Assembly (NCBI GenBank): GCA_963824935.1
Contig: CAWGRF010000012.1
Span: 62,001 to 126,000 of the forward strand
Length of the DNA stretch: 64,000 bases
Direction: 5' to 3'
From: JACCZX01 sp963824935
GTDB taxonomy: Bacteria; Pseudomonadota; Gammaproteobacteria; Burkholderiales; Burkholderiaceae_F
The position numbers were made by a program, and so were the translations under genes. This document shows, in pieces, positions 1 through 9,932 of the stretch. Below the pieces are notes generated by a model, which made no database searches, had not been told where the DNA came from, and was given only the letters and a program-made list of their open reading frames with translations. Position 1 is the first letter of the stretch. The number at the start of each line of letters is the position of its first letter.

Positions 1-320
1 CGATCCGAGGCAGCTTCGGACGTCTGATCGATCACCGTCTGAACGCTCTCGGGAGCGTACGGAACTTCGCGCGCGTGGGCACGGTACACGTCGACGACCT
101 TGTGCCGCAGCATCGCGTGCGCATACGTTTCGATCTGCGCCGCGCCACGGTAACGATCGAGCGCGCAGAACAGCGCCATTAACGCTTCCTGTGTCGCGTC
201 TTCGGCATCGGCTTCGCTCAGGTCACGCAGCGCAGAGCGCAGTAATCGTGTGCGCAGCGCCGCGACGGCGGCGGGGTTGTCGAACAGCGCATGCGCCTGG
301 GCGCGGATTTCAGCGGACAC
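1..320 (-). CDS. ECF-type RNA polymerase sigma factor, 5' part (runs off the left edge)
   Basis: The first 106 codons are visible and the 3' part lies outside the window. Translation from the GTG at 320 gives a sigma-70 region 2 signature: residues around 37-47 read EADAEDATQEALMALF, followed by RYRGAAQIETYAHAMLRHKVVDVYR, the helix pair that contacts the -10 element and core polymerase. The start is supported by an AGGAG a few bases upstream of GTG. Such factors direct polymerase to a small regulon, usually under an anti-sigma factor, and none can be seen because the gene is cut. It diverges from the response regulator at 458, with 137 bases between them. Confident as a sigma factor; the regulon is unknown. 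Confidence 0.8.
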   Translation of the reverse strand, partial: MSAEIRAQAHALFDNPAAVAALRTRLLRSALRDLSEADAEDATQEALMALFCALDRYRGAAQIETYAHAMLRHKVVDVYRAHAREVPYAPESVQTVIDQTSEAASD

Positions 321-372
321 GGACTCCTCGGCGATTCGGATTGCTCGGCAGCGCCTACCGTACCGGGCAGTC

Positions 373-393
373 ATCACGAAAGTCTCACGAAAG
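373..393 (+). promoter_or_regulatory. Two-copy 11-nt direct repeat upstream of the response regulator (cre-tag-like)
   Basis: TCACGAAAG occurs at 374-382 and again at 385-393, an exact 11-nt period, in the gap between the sigma factor and the response regulator. As 5-mers, ATCAC and CTCAC separated by six bases match the TTCAC-N6-TTCAC cre/blr tag at 8 of 10 positions. A possible -10 (TATGAC, 416-421) begins 27 bases after the second 5-mer. Tandem repeats with an 11-nt period are typical OmpR/PhoB-family operators, so autoregulation by the adjacent regulator is the natural inference. Confidence 0.5.
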
Positions 394-457
394 CCGACCG
401 GAACGATCAAATCGGTATGACGCGTCTGTAAGCTGGTGCTTGAAGAGGCGACTCAAT

Positions 458-1162
458 ATGCCCATGCTGCGCACGCTGCTCATCGTTGAGGACCAGCAAG
501 ATCTGGCGGAGCTCGTCGCACTGCACTTGGCCGATCTGGCACAGCGTATTCATCTCGCCAGCGATGGCGTCGAGGCGCTGCGAATCGCCGCCTCGACGCC
601 GCCTGATCTGGTTGTGCTCGATCTGGGCTTACCCGGCCTCGACGGCCTCGAGGTGTGCCGCCGCCTGCGGGCGTCGGCACGCTACGTCCCGATCCTGATG
701 CTGACCGCACGCTCTGCCGATGCCGAGCGCGTTCTCGGATTGGAGTTAGGCGCCGACGATTATCTGGTGAAGCCGTTCAATGTGATGGAACTGGTCGCGC
801 GCGCGAAAGCGATCGTGCGCCGGATGAACGGCCTGACAAATTCAGCCGGCGACACGATCGTCTGCAACGGCGCGCTGAGCATCGATCCGGCCGCACGCCG
901 TGTGATGTTGGCCGGCGTGCCGGTCACGCTGACTGCGCGCGAGTTTGATTTGCTGCTGCACTTCGCGCGCCATCCGGGCCGTGTGTTCACGCGCGAGCAA
1001 TTGCTCGACAGCGTATGGGGCGGCGCGCACGGCGGTTATGCGCACACCGTGAACTCACACATCAACCGGTTGCGCGCGAAGATTGAAAGCGACGCGTCCG
1101 ATCCTCAGTGGATTCAGACGGTATGGGGTGTTGGTTACCGGTTTAAAGCCGAGGCTGGCTGA
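458..1162 (+). CDS. OmpR/PhoB-family response regulator
   Basis: A 234-residue two-domain regulator. The receiver domain (residues about 5-120) has acidic residues E11/D12, the phosphoacceptor D55 in VVLDLGLPGLDG, T83 and K105 in YLVKPF. The C-terminal winged-helix domain (about 135-232) contains TLTAREFDLLLHFARHPG and ends with the conserved IQTVWGVGYRF. ATG 458 is chosen because GAAGAGG lies about 10 bases upstream; reading further upstream gives only low-complexity translation. Its stop overlaps the ATG of the sensor kinase by one base, so the two are co-translated. The 11-nt direct repeat at 373-393 could be its own operator. The array ahead of nearby creD suggests a CreB/BlrA-like role, but the protein itself does not prove orthology. 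Confidence 0.93.
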   Translation: MPMLRTLLIVEDQQDLAELVALHLADLAQRIHLASDGVEALRIAASTPPDLVVLDLGLPGLDGLEVCRRLRASARYVPILMLTARSADAERVLGLELGADDYLVKPFNVMELVARAKAIVRRMNGLTNSAGDTIVCNGALSIDPAARRVMLAGVPVTLTAREFDLLLHFARHPGRVFTREQLLDSVWGGAHGGYAHTVNSHINRLRAKIESDASDPQWIQTVWGVGYRFKAEAG

Positions 1163-2692
1163 TGTTTGCGCGCATTCGCTCGTCGCTGCATTGGCGGTTA
1201 TCGCTGGTGTTAATGGCGCTGTTCATCCTGTTCGCCGTGTTGGCGATGCTGATCCTGCGGCAATTCAGCGCAGACCTATGAACAGGAGGTCACGCAGCGT
1301 TTGAATCGCGACGTTGCAATGTACATAGCGCGCCAGAACACGGTAGCCGCGCCGTCGACGGCAAGCACCGACGCATTGGCAGAGCTGTTCAGGTACGTGA
1401 TGATCGTCAATCCGACGCTCGAGGTGTATCTGCTCGACGCCGAAGGGCGAGTGCGCGGCCACGACACCGGGCGCGGCCCATTGCTGCGTCAGCAAGTGCC
1501 ATTGGCGCCGGTTCGTTCGTTCCTGTACGGCGACGAACCGCTGCCGATTCGCGGCGCCAACCCTCGCGGCGCGCAAGATGTGATCTTCTCGGCAGCGCCC
1601 GTCGGCGATCCAGCGCGGCCGACCGGCTATGTATACGCAGTTCTCGGGGGTGCCGCGCAGGATGCGGCGGTGACTGCGTCGCACGGCAGCTTTGGCGTTT
1701 CAGCCGCGCTGTTGTCGTTTGCCGCCGCTGTGTTGTTTTTGGGAGTCACCGGCGCATTGCTGTTTCGTTCGCTGACCGGAAGGCTGCGCGAACTCGCGCA
1801 GCGCGTCGATCAATTCGAAGCGGGACGCTTTGTCGCTCCGAAGCCGGCTGCCGTAGCCCCGCGCGATGGCGATGAGCTCGCAAGGCTGTCGCAGGCGTTC
1901 GATGCGATGGCAGCCAAGATCACGGCGCAATTTGCGCAGATCGAATCGATCGATCGGAACCGGCGCGAAGCGGTGTTAAACGCGTCGCACGACCTGCGAA
2001 CACCGCTAGCGGCGCTGCAAGGTTACTTGCAGACGCTGCAAATCAAGGCGGATACGCTGACTGCCGAGCAGCGCGCGTCGTATCTCGCGATCGCGCAGCG
2101 GCACGCCGCGCGCATGGGAACGCTGGTCGAGCAGATGTTTGCGCTGGCGAAGCTTGACGCACCGGAAACCGCGCCCAAGCGCGAAGTGTTTTCGCTCGCC
2201 GAATTGGCCGGCGACATCGTGCAAAAGTATCGACTGCGCGCTGCGGAGCAGGGTGTCGCGCTTACCGCCGCGGTAGACGCAGGCGCGCCGGCGATGTGGG
2301 CCGACATCGGCATGGTCGAGCGGTTGATCGAAAACCTGATCGATAACGCACTGAAGTTCACCCCGAGCGGCGGTACGGTACGGGTGGAGGTACGCGCGCA
2401 ACCTCAAGCTGACACGATCGAGCTGACCGTGGCCGACACGGGCTGCGGCATCGCTGAGGAGGACTTGCCGCGCATTTTCGAGCGCTTCGAACGCGGTCGC
2501 GCTGCCGCTCGCGGCGATATTGCGCTGGCAGGTTCCGGACTCGGCCTGGCGATCGTTCGGCGCATTATCGAATTGCACGGGGCGCAGGTCGACGTTGTCA
2601 GCCGCGTCAGCGAGGGGACGCGCTTTACGGTCCGGTTTTCATCGGTCCTGTCCGCTGATCAATCTGATCTCGTGCACGTTGACGTTACTTGA
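1162..2692 (+). CDS. Membrane sensor histidine kinase (frame broken near 1275)
   Basis: Partner kinase of the preceding regulator. Frame 1 from ATG 1162 encodes 38 residues including a first membrane helix (about 12-33) and then hits TGA at 1279. Dropping one C at 1275/1276 joins it to the rest (DYEQEVTQRLNRDVA), giving 509 residues. Order: helix 1, periplasmic sensor of about 150 residues, helix 2 (ALLSFAAAVLFLGVTGALLF), HAMP, HisKA with ASHDLRTPLAALQGY (phospho-His near residue 275), and HATPase with N box LIENLIDNALKFTP, VADTGCGIAEEDLPRIF and GSGLGLAIVRRI. The kinase core is intact. The single-base insertion lies just after the first helix and is most simply a sequence error; if real, the membrane-anchored kinase is lost. 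Confidence 0.88.
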
Positions 2693-2755
2693 CTAAACGC
2701 GTCGCCTGAGTCGAGCGGCCGACGCGCGTGTTACAGCGCCTCAAAAAGGGGACGG

Positions 2756-3665
2756 TTAGTGCGCGGTTTTGGCCTTCATCGCCCGCGGCGCCTTGTCGAT
2801 CGGCTCGTGGCCGATGCGCTCGTACTCGGCGATGACCTGTGCTCCCAGCAACAGCACGATGGCGCCGACCTCCACGCTGATCAAAACCGCGATCGATGTC
2901 GTCAGTGAGCCGTAGACGACCTGAATCTGCGATATGGTCGAGTAGTACCAGACCAGCGCGTGACGTGTTATCTCCCACAGCAGCGTCGCCGCCGTGCGCG
3001 CCGATCAGTGCGTGGCGCAGCCGCAGTCGCCCGACCGGCATCACCATGTAGATCGCGGTCAGCAGAAAGATTTCGCCGGCGACGCCGATCAAGTACAACA
3101 ACCTGGCGGAAAATTCACCGAGCGGATGCGCCTCACCAAGAATCACCCACGAACGCGTGCCCAACTGATTCAGCGCGCCGGATACGACCGTGATGATCAG
3201 CAGCCCGACCGCTAGCAACAGGATGAACAAGTACGGCATCACGGCAGACACCAGAAAGTGACGCCGGCGCACCGCGACGCGGTGAAAGAAAATCACCGAC
3301 ATCGCGTTTTCAAGCACGGTGAAGGCAAGCGTGCTGAAAAACAGCATCAGCACCAGCAGCAGCCAGCCGACGAGCTCGCGATGCGCCAGGAAGTTACGCA
3401 GCTCGCCTACCAATGCACTTGATTGACCGGGAACGAAAAACTCCAGATAGGCGCCAATCGTGTCGAGCACGCGCGTTTCGTCGAACACGCGTGTCAGTGC
3501 GAGCACGATCAGGATCAGCAGCGGCACCAGCGATAGCAACGCGTAATACGCCACCGCGCCGGCGAGCAGCAGACCTTGATTGGCGCGAAACTGTTTGAGT
3601 ACGGCGAGCGCAAAGGCGCGTGGATGGAGCAACACCTCGGTGGCGTTGCGGCCGAATCTGTTCAT
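2756..3665 (-). CDS. YihY/UPF0761-family inner-membrane protein (frame broken near 2990)
   Basis: Multi-spanning inner-membrane protein of the YihY family, once misnamed ribonuclease BN; its biochemical role is not established. The N-terminal half in one frame carries the family hallmark FRANQGLLLAGAVAYYALLS and four or more hydrophobic helices. After RHALIG (about 2985-3000) the frame changes; skipping one base restores ATLLWEITRHALVWYYS, then the last helices and an ending PIDKAPRAMKAKTAH with stop at 2756. The joined protein is 302 residues, normal for the family. Without the correction, translation runs to 2685 as unrelated arginine-rich sequence. It starts 42 bases after creD, so the two probably form an operon. 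Confidence 0.85.
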
Positions 3666-3707
3666 CGCCGCACTTTAGCGCGGCTCGGCAGTGCGCCGAG
3701 CGAGCTC

Positions 3708-5085
3708 CTAGCTGTCGGTCGCTGCCGCAGGCGCGCCGAGATTTCGCCAATCAAACTTGCGCGTGAGGATCATGGTAGTGGCGAGCGTTACGAACAGCAG
3801 CAGGCTCCCCATCAGCAGTGCAGTTCCCTCGGCAATCAAGATCGCATAGATCACTGCGTACATGACTGCGAGTGCCACGCCAAAGCCTAAAGCGCGTCTC
3901 GCATCTCCGAGTACATACCGAAGGTAGTAGGTGATTAGCGTGGTGCACGCGGATGCCGCGATCAGGTAGGCGATGCCGAAGGCAATGTGTTCGGACAGAC
4001 TCAACAGCAGCAGAAAGAAAATGACCAGTGCAAGGCCGACGAAGCCGTATTGAATTGCATGAGCGTTCAGTGCGCGCAGCGTGTCGAACAAGAAAAGAGC
4101 TGCAAACACCAGCACGATAATCAGTGCGCCGTGCTTTGCCGAGCGCTCCGCAAGCAGGTACGTGTTGACCGCCTCGATAAATCCCACGTCGAATGTATCG
4201 ATTGCACTCGCACCGATTCTCTCGGAGCGTCCCGCCGATGCAGCGGCGCGCAACTGTTGCTGAACGCCTGAGGCGAGCGCCGGGACTTCCCAGCGAGCGA
4301 TGAAGCCCCCGGCGGAAATGGTTCGATCCACCGGCAAGTAGCGGCCGCCGAAGTGCGGATCCGGCCAGGGCTGATTGCAGTGTCACTGCGCTCGTTGTTG
4401 CGGTCGGAGCAAACGCAAGCTGCTCGGTTCCCGCCAGCCCGAGGTCGATGGAAAAGCGTCCCGATGCGGGTGCTGCGGGGACTGCAAGCACGGCGTGGAT
4501 TCCGGAGTTGAGCGCGGCAAGCTGTGTCGCTTCCTTGAACGGACGCGCCTCGCCGTTGACGGTCAGCACAGGTGTGCCGCGCAGTCCGCGCACGTCTGAA
4601 ATCGGCAGCACGAGCCGCGGTTCACCCCATACGATGCGCCGCCCCTCGGCGGAGGGTTTCACTGAATCGCGATCCGGCCAGGTGAACGTGCCACTGATGG
4701 AAATCTTCGAATCGAAGGTGCGCACTCGATGGATTCCGCGATACCGGTCGCTCTGAACAGTCACTTGAGCGTCGGCCTGCACGCGCTCTGCGAACCAAAG
4801 CAGATGCTTGGGCTCGCTTGTGTGCTGGGTCCGCGCGATCACGCGGCCGGAGGCATTCAATGTTTCGTCGGTCCACTGCTCGATGTATGGCCAGACAAAG
4901 AACGGCAGTACGACCGTCTGCGGCCCTGCAAAACTAGCCTGCACGCTGGCCACAGCTTCCATCCTGCGCGAGGCACGCTCCGCAATCAGTCCTTCGATCA
5001 TGCCGAGCGGGACCAGCATTAACAGCGCCAAGACGCCTACAACGACGGCCTTGGCCAACAAGGGACTGCGGACTCGATTGAGCAC
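3708..5085 (-). CDS. creD: Inner-membrane protein CreD (frame broken near 4369)
   Basis: CreD is an inner-membrane protein induced by the CreBC two-component system and linked to envelope stress and beta-lactam response. The sequence has an N-terminal helix (about 11-30), a large periplasmic region with VLPFFVWPYIEQW, and five or six C-terminal helices including YGFVGLALVIFFLLLLSLSEH and TLITYYLRYVLGD, all typical of CreD. The ORF breaks in the GGG at 4368-4370; removing one base joins TLQSA to WPDPHFGGRYLPVDRTISAGG, giving 458 residues against 450 in E. coli. Upstream, at 5131-5168, lies an exact TTCAC-N6 tandem array. yihY follows on the same strand. Confidence 0.88.
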
Positions 5086-5130
5086 GGCGGGCTCCGATAA
5101 CGTATCGAGACCGCATGCTTATCGCGCCGT

Positions 5131-5168
5131 GTGAACCGCCGGCGAAGTGCGCGTGAACCTGGCGTGAA
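5131..5168 (-). promoter_or_regulatory. Four-repeat TTCAC array upstream of creD (cre/blr-tag)
   Basis: On the minus strand TTCAC occurs at 5168-5164 and 5157-5153, TTCGC at 5146-5142 and TTCAC at 5135-5131, every copy separated by six bases. The first two copies match the known cre/blr tag TTCAC-N6-TTCAC perfectly. The array lies 46-83 bases upstream of the creD start; a possible -10 (TACGTT, 5104-5099) begins 26 bases past the last repeat, nearly the spacing seen at the response-regulator promoter (27). The site sits between creD and the end of the oxidoreductase operon. Confidence 0.75.
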
Positions 5169-5180
5169 GCTATGTAAGAG

Positions 5181-6236
5181 CTATCTAAGTTCGGCGTTCA
5201 GCGCTTCGAGCGTCGCAGCGCCGGGGCAAAGTTGGGCCTCGGTCAGCTGGTTCAGCGGCGTTGCGAACGTGGCAAGGTGCGCATGCAGATCGTCGGCCGC
5301 GGGATCGACGTACAGCAGGCCGGTCACGATCTCGCCGCGCGCCTGATGCACTTGAATGTGGTTAAGGGCCGCCAGCCGATCGCCGGCGTCGTAGCCATCG
5401 GCGAGCTTTCGCAATCGCAGGCGGCTGCCGTCGTGCTGTGTGATTTCGATCACTTCGCCCGGTGCGTACTCCGCGGCGATCGCCTCGTGGTGCGGCATGA
5501 AGTCAAGCCGGTTGACTGCGTCATTGTGCTCGCGCACGTAGTCGTAGCTCTTGGTGCTGCCTGGATGATTGTTGAACGCGACGCACGGGCTCAACACGTC
5601 GAGCAGAGCGGCGCCACGATGGCTCAGCGCGCCCCTGATTAGCGGTACCAGTTGGTCCTTGTCGCCGGAAAAACTGCGCGCGACATAGGTGACGCCGAGC
5701 TGCAGCGCCAAGGCCACCATGTCGATCGGCGCGTCGCGGTTGACTGCCCCGCGCTTGGACTTCGAGCCTTGATCGGCGGTCGCCGAGAATTGACCCTTTG
5801 TAAGGCCATACACGCCGTTGTTTTCGACGATGTAAGTCATGTTGACGCCGCGCCGGATCAGATGCGCAAACTGGCCGAGCCCGATCGACGCCGAGTCGCC
5901 GTCACCCGAAACGCCGAGGTAGAGCAGGTCGCGGTTTGCCAGATTCGCGCCGGTCAGCACTGACGGCATGCGACCATGCACCGAGTTGAACCCGTGCGAG
6001 GCACCGAGAAAATAGTCGGGTGTCTTGGACGAGCAGCCGATCCCGGACAATTTCGCCACGCGATGCGGTTCGATGGCCAGCTCCCAGCACGCCTGCACGA
6101 TCGCGGCCGAGATCGCGTCGTGACCGCAGCCGGCGCACAGCGTCGAGATCTTTCCTTCGTAGTCGCGCCGCGTGTAGCCGAGCCGGTTCGTCGGCAAGGT
6201 CGGGTGACGAAGTTTCGGTTTGGCTAAGTAGGTCAT
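5181..6236 (-). CDS. 2-oxoacid:ferredoxin oxidoreductase, beta (TPP-binding) subunit
   Basis: A 351-residue beta subunit of the two-subunit 2-oxoacid (probably 2-oxoglutarate):ferredoxin oxidoreductase family, which oxidatively decarboxylates a 2-oxoacid to its CoA ester and passes electrons to ferredoxin. Visible features: ISTLCAGCGHDAI near residue 32, GIGCSSKTP, the thiamine diphosphate/Mg motif GVSGDGDSASIGLGQ with the following NNGVYGLTKGQ, and SPCVAFNNH. These conserved cysteines are the expected ligands of the single [4Fe-4S] cluster. ATG 6236 overlaps the alpha-subunit stop by four bases (ATGA), so the subunits are translationally coupled. Substrate preference cannot be read from sequence alone. 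Confidence 0.9.
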   Translation of the reverse strand: MTYLAKPKLRHPTLPTNRLGYTRRDYEGKISTLCAGCGHDAISAAIVQACWELAIEPHRVAKLSGIGCSSKTPDYFLGASHGFNSVHGRMPSVLTGANLANRDLLYLGVSGDGDSASIGLGQFAHLIRRGVNMTYIVENNGVYGLTKGQFSATADQGSKSKRGAVNRDAPIDMVALALQLGVTYVARSFSGDKDQLVPLIRGALSHRGAALLDVLSPCVAFNNHPGSTKSYDYVREHNDAVNRLDFMPHHEAIAAEYAPGEVIEITQHDGSRLRLRKLADGYDAGDRLAALNHIQVHQARGEIVTGLLYVDPAADDLHAHLATFATPLNQLTEAQLCPGAATLEALNAELR

Positions 6237-8113
6237 GCTGCCTTGCCCGGTTTTATTGGAACCACGTTCGCTCCTCCTGCGCGCGTTGCGATCGCTTGGA
6301 CGATGAAGCGCGCAGTGATCGGCGTGCCGTCGTAATGCAACACCGGCACCAGCCGTGCAGGATCGATCTGCAGCTCATTGATCAACATCGAGCGCAATTG
6401 GCCGTCACGATTCTGCTCGACCACATACACGCTCTCATGATCGGCAATGAACTTCTTGACCGACGACGGAAATGGGAACGCTCGCACACGCAGGCGATCC
6501 AGATGCACGCCTTGCCGTTCGAGCTCGCCCAGCGCTTCGTTCATCGACGGACTGGTTGATCCGTAATAAATGACGCCTTGCGATGCTTTTTGCGCTGCCT
6601 TGGCGATCACAGGCTGCGGCACAAGCTTCGCCGCGGTCGCGAACTTCTTCAGCAGCCGCTCCATGTTGTAGACGTAATCGGGCCCGGCTTCCGAGTAGCG
6701 CGCGTAGGCGTCCTTCGTGCTGCCCCGCGTGAAGTAGGCGCCGCGCGTCGCATGTGTGCCAGGCAACGTACGCCAGGGCACACCGTCGCCGTCCGCGTCC
6801 AGATAGCGGCCAAAATCGCGTCCCGATTCGAGCTCGGCTTCGCTCATCACCTTGCCGCGGTCGTAACGCCGCGCATCGTCCCACTTCAACGGCGCGCACA
6901 AGCGGTGATTCATGCCGATATCGAGATCGGTCATCAGGAAAATCGGTGTCTGCAGGCGCTCGGCGAGATCGAGTGCGGTGGCCGCAAACTCAAAGCATTC
7001 ATAAGGATCTTCGGGGAATAGCAGCACGTGCTTGGTATCGCCATGCGAGGCATACGCGCATGCGATCAAGTCGGACTGCTGTGTGCGGGTCGGCATGCCG
7101 GTCGACGGACCGCCGCGCTGTACGTCAATGATCACCGAGGGGACCTCGGCGAAGTAGGCAAGCCCGATGAACTCGCTCATCAGCGAGATGCCGGGGCCGG
7201 ACGTGGCGGTAAATGCGCGCGCGCCGTTCCAGCCCGCGCCGATTACGATACCGATCGACGCCAGCTCGTCTTCTGCTTGCACGATCGCAAATTTGTTGGT
7301 GCCGGTAGCCTTGTCGACCCGGTACTTGCTGCAGTACTTCTGAAACGCCTCGGCCAGCGATGACGACGGCGTGATCGGATACCAGGCGCAGACGGTGGCA
7401 CCGCCGTAGACACAGCCGAGCGCCGCCGCCGCATTGCCCTCGATAAAGATACGATCGCCGACGGCGTCGCGCCGCTCAACCCGCAGATCGATTGCATCGC
7501 CAAGGCGCTCGCGAGCGTGGTGCAAGCCGGTCATGAACGCGTCGAGATTCGGCTTGATCAAGCGATCCTTGCCCTTGTACTGCTCGCCGAGCAACTGCGC
7601 GATCACCTCGGGTTCGATGCCGAGCAGAGCAGTAAGCACCCCGACGTACATGATGTTCTTAAGCAGCTGCCGCTCTTTCGCGTCGACATACTTGCTCGCA
7701 GCAATCTCGGTCAACGGCACGCCGATCAGGTTGATATCGGCGCGCAGCTTCGCCGCCGCGATCGGCTTAGTACTGTCGTACATCACGTAGCCGCCGGGCT
7801 CGATCTCTGCGATGTCCTTTTCCCACGTCTGCGGATTCATCGCGACCATCAGATCGACGCCGCCACGCCGCCCGAGATAACCCTGTTCGGTCACACGGAC
7901 TTCGTACCAGGTCGGCAAGCCCTGAATGTTCGACGGAAAAATATTGCGCGGCGAAACCGGCACGCCCATACGCAGAATGCTGCGTGCGAACAGTTCGTTC
8001 GCGGATGCCGACCCTGAACCGTTGACGTTGGCGAATTTGACGACGAAATCGTTTGTCGCCTGGATGCGTGCTACGCGCTGCGGTGCCGGCGTGCTGCTGT
8101 CGCGCGCGTTCAT
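6233..8113 (-). CDS. 2-oxoacid:ferredoxin oxidoreductase, fused gamma-alpha subunit
   Basis: A 626-residue subunit with the gamma domain (residues about 25-195, starting FVVKFANVNGSGSASANELFARS) fused ahead of the alpha/pyrimidine-binding domain (about 225-600), recognised by AWYPITPSSSLAEAF and FTATSGPGISLMSEFIG. The fusion is the standard architecture of KorA-type two-subunit enzymes. The start ATG 8113 overlaps the stop of the upstream flavoprotein by four bases; translation upstream of it is just an out-of-frame reading of that gene. Together with the beta subunit and the NAD(P)H/ferredoxin flavoprotein it forms a complete electron-transfer operon, divergent from the 2-oxoglutarate dehydrogenase operon. 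Confidence 0.9.
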   Translation of the reverse strand: MNARDSSTPAPQRVARIQATNDFVVKFANVNGSGSASANELFARSILRMGVPVSPRNIFPSNIQGLPTWYEVRVTEQGYLGRRGGVDLMVAMNPQTWEKDIAEIEPGGYVMYDSTKPIAAAKLRADINLIGVPLTEIAASKYVDAKERQLLKNIMYVGVLTALLGIEPEVIAQLLGEQYKGKDRLIKPNLDAFMTGLHHARERLGDAIDLRVERRDAVGDRIFIEGNAAAALGCVYGGATVCAWYPITPSSSLAEAFQKYCSKYRVDKATGTNKFAIVQAEDELASIGIVIGAGWNGARAFTATSGPGISLMSEFIGLAYFAEVPSVIIDVQRGGPSTGMPTRTQQSDLIACAYASHGDTKHVLLFPEDPYECFEFAATALDLAERLQTPIFLMTDLDIGMNHRLCAPLKWDDARRYDRGKVMSEAELESGRDFGRYLDADGDGVPWRTLPGTHATRGAYFTRGSTKDAYARYSEAGPDYVYNMERLLKKFATAAKLVPQPVIAKAAQKASQGVIYYGSTSPSMNEALGELERQGVHLDRLRVRAFPFPSSVKKFIADHESVYVVEQNRDGQLRSMLINELQIDPARLVPVLHYDGTPITARFIVQAIATRAGGANVVPIKPGKAA

Positions 8114-9932
8114 GCCGCTACCTTGTGCCGTGTCCGGCACGCACGCCCAGCCTGTGTCATCTCTAGCAAGAACTTCTGCATATCCCATGCGCCCGTGGGG
8201 CAGCGCTCGGCGCACAAGCCGCAGTGCAGGCATACGTCCTCGTCCTTGACCATCACGCGGCGAGTCTTCAGCGGCTCCGAAACGTACAGATCCTGCTCCG
8301 GATTCAACGCAGGCGCACGCAGTTTGGGGCGCAAGTCCGCCTCTGCACCGTTGACGATGAAATTGATGCAATCGGTCGGACAGATGTCGACGCACGCGTC
8401 GCATTCAATGCAAAGCTGCGCGGTAAATACCGTTTGCACGTCGCAGTTCAGGCAGCGCTGCGCTTCCTTCCAGGCGGTAGCCGGGTCAAAGCCGAGCTCG
8501 ACTTCAACCTTGATGTTGCGCAGCACCTGATTGACGTCGCGCCAGGGCACCTTGTAGCGCTCATCGTTCGCGACTTCGTTGTCGTAGCTCCATTCGTGAA
8601 TGCCCATTTTTTGCGACAACAACGTCACGCCGGGAGCAGGGCGTTCACGAATGTCTTCGCCATTCAGCAGTTTGTCGATCGAGATCGCGGCATCGTGGCC
8701 GTGGGCGACGGCCCAGATGATGTTCTTCGGCCCGAGCGCCGAGTCACCGCCAAAAAACACGTTCGGGACGACGACTGCAATGTCACTTTGTCGAGCACCG
8801 GCATGCCCCAATCGTCGAACTCGATTCCGGAATCGCGCTCGATCCACGGGAAAGCGTTTTCCTGCCCCACCGCGATCAGCACTTCGTCGCACTCGTGAAT
8901 CACTTCGGGCTCACCGGTGGCGACCAGCGAGCGCCGGCCCTTATCGTCGTAAACCGCCTTGACCTTCTCGAAACTCATCCCGGTCAGACGGCCGGCATCG
9001 TGCAGGAACGCCTTGGGCACCAGGTAGTTGAGGATCGGGATGCCTTCGTGCATCGCGTCTTCTTTCTCCCACGGCGATGCCTTCATCTCTTCGAAGCCCG
9101 AGCGAACGATCACCTTGACGTCATCCCCTCCGAGCCGCTTCGACGTGCGGCAACAATCCATCGCCGTATTGCCGCCACCGAGCACGATCACGCGCTTGCC
9201 GATCCTGCTGACGTGGCCAAACGACACCGAAGACAACCAGTCGATGCCGACATGAATCTTCGCTGCCGCTTCGTTGCGCCCGGGAATATCGAGATCGCGG
9301 CCACGCGGCGCGCCCGAGCCGACGAATATCGCGTCGTACTTCTCGGCGAGCAGTGCCTTCATCGACTCGATCTTGACGCCGCCGCGAAACTCGACTCCGA
9401 GGCCGAGGATGTAACCGGTTTCCTCGTCGATCACTTCCTCGGGCAAGCGAAAGCGCGGAATCTGCGTGCGGATCATGCCGCCGGCCTGCGGATCCTGATC
9501 GAATATCGTCAGCGAGTAGCCCTGCGTCACAAGGTCGCGCGCCACGGTCAGCGACGCTGGGCCGCCGCCAACGCACGCCACACGCTTGCCATTGAGCGGC
9601 ACTCGCCGCCGCGGCAACCGCTTCGCGATATCGTCGTCCTTGTAGTCCGCAGCGACTCGCTTCAGGCGACAGATGGCGACCGGCTCTGGTTTCGCCGCCT
9701 GCTGTTCTTCAACCCGGCCACGCCGGCACGCGGGTTCGCACGGTCTGTCACATGTGCGCCCCAGAATGCCGGGGAACACGTTCGACTTCCAGTTGACCAT
9801 GTAGGCGTCGGTGTAACGCCCGGCAGCGATCAGCCTGATGTATTCGGGCACGGGGGTATGCGACGGGCACGCCCACTGGCAGTCCACTACATGATGAAAA
9901 TAGTCGGGGTTTTGAACGTCCGTCGGTTGCAC
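8110..9932 (-). CDS. GltD-like NAD(P)-dependent flavoprotein fused to a 2[4Fe-4S] ferredoxin domain (frame broken near 8770)
   Basis: First gene of the oxidoreductase operon. An N-terminal GltD-like Fe-S domain (CQWACPSHTPVPEYIRL and RTCDRPCEPACRRG) is followed by FAD and NAD(P) Rossmann motifs (VACVGGGPASLTVARDL, RVIVLGGGNTAMDCCR) and a C-terminal ferredoxin domain with CIECDACVDICPTDCI and CLHCGLCAERCPTGA. GTG 9932 is chosen because GGAG lies five bases upstream. The frame shifts between VLDKVTLQSS and PNVFFGGDSALGPKNI at about 8766-8780, where one base seems to be missing; the repaired protein is 607 residues. Its likely job is to move electrons between NAD(P)H and the ferredoxin of the adjacent oxidoreductase. 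Confidence 0.85.

Noticed and set aside
191..457. N-terminal extension of the response regulator
   Set aside because: Low-complexity Arg-rich translation overlapping the divergent sigma-factor gene; ATG 458 has the ribosome-binding site and the normal receiver start.
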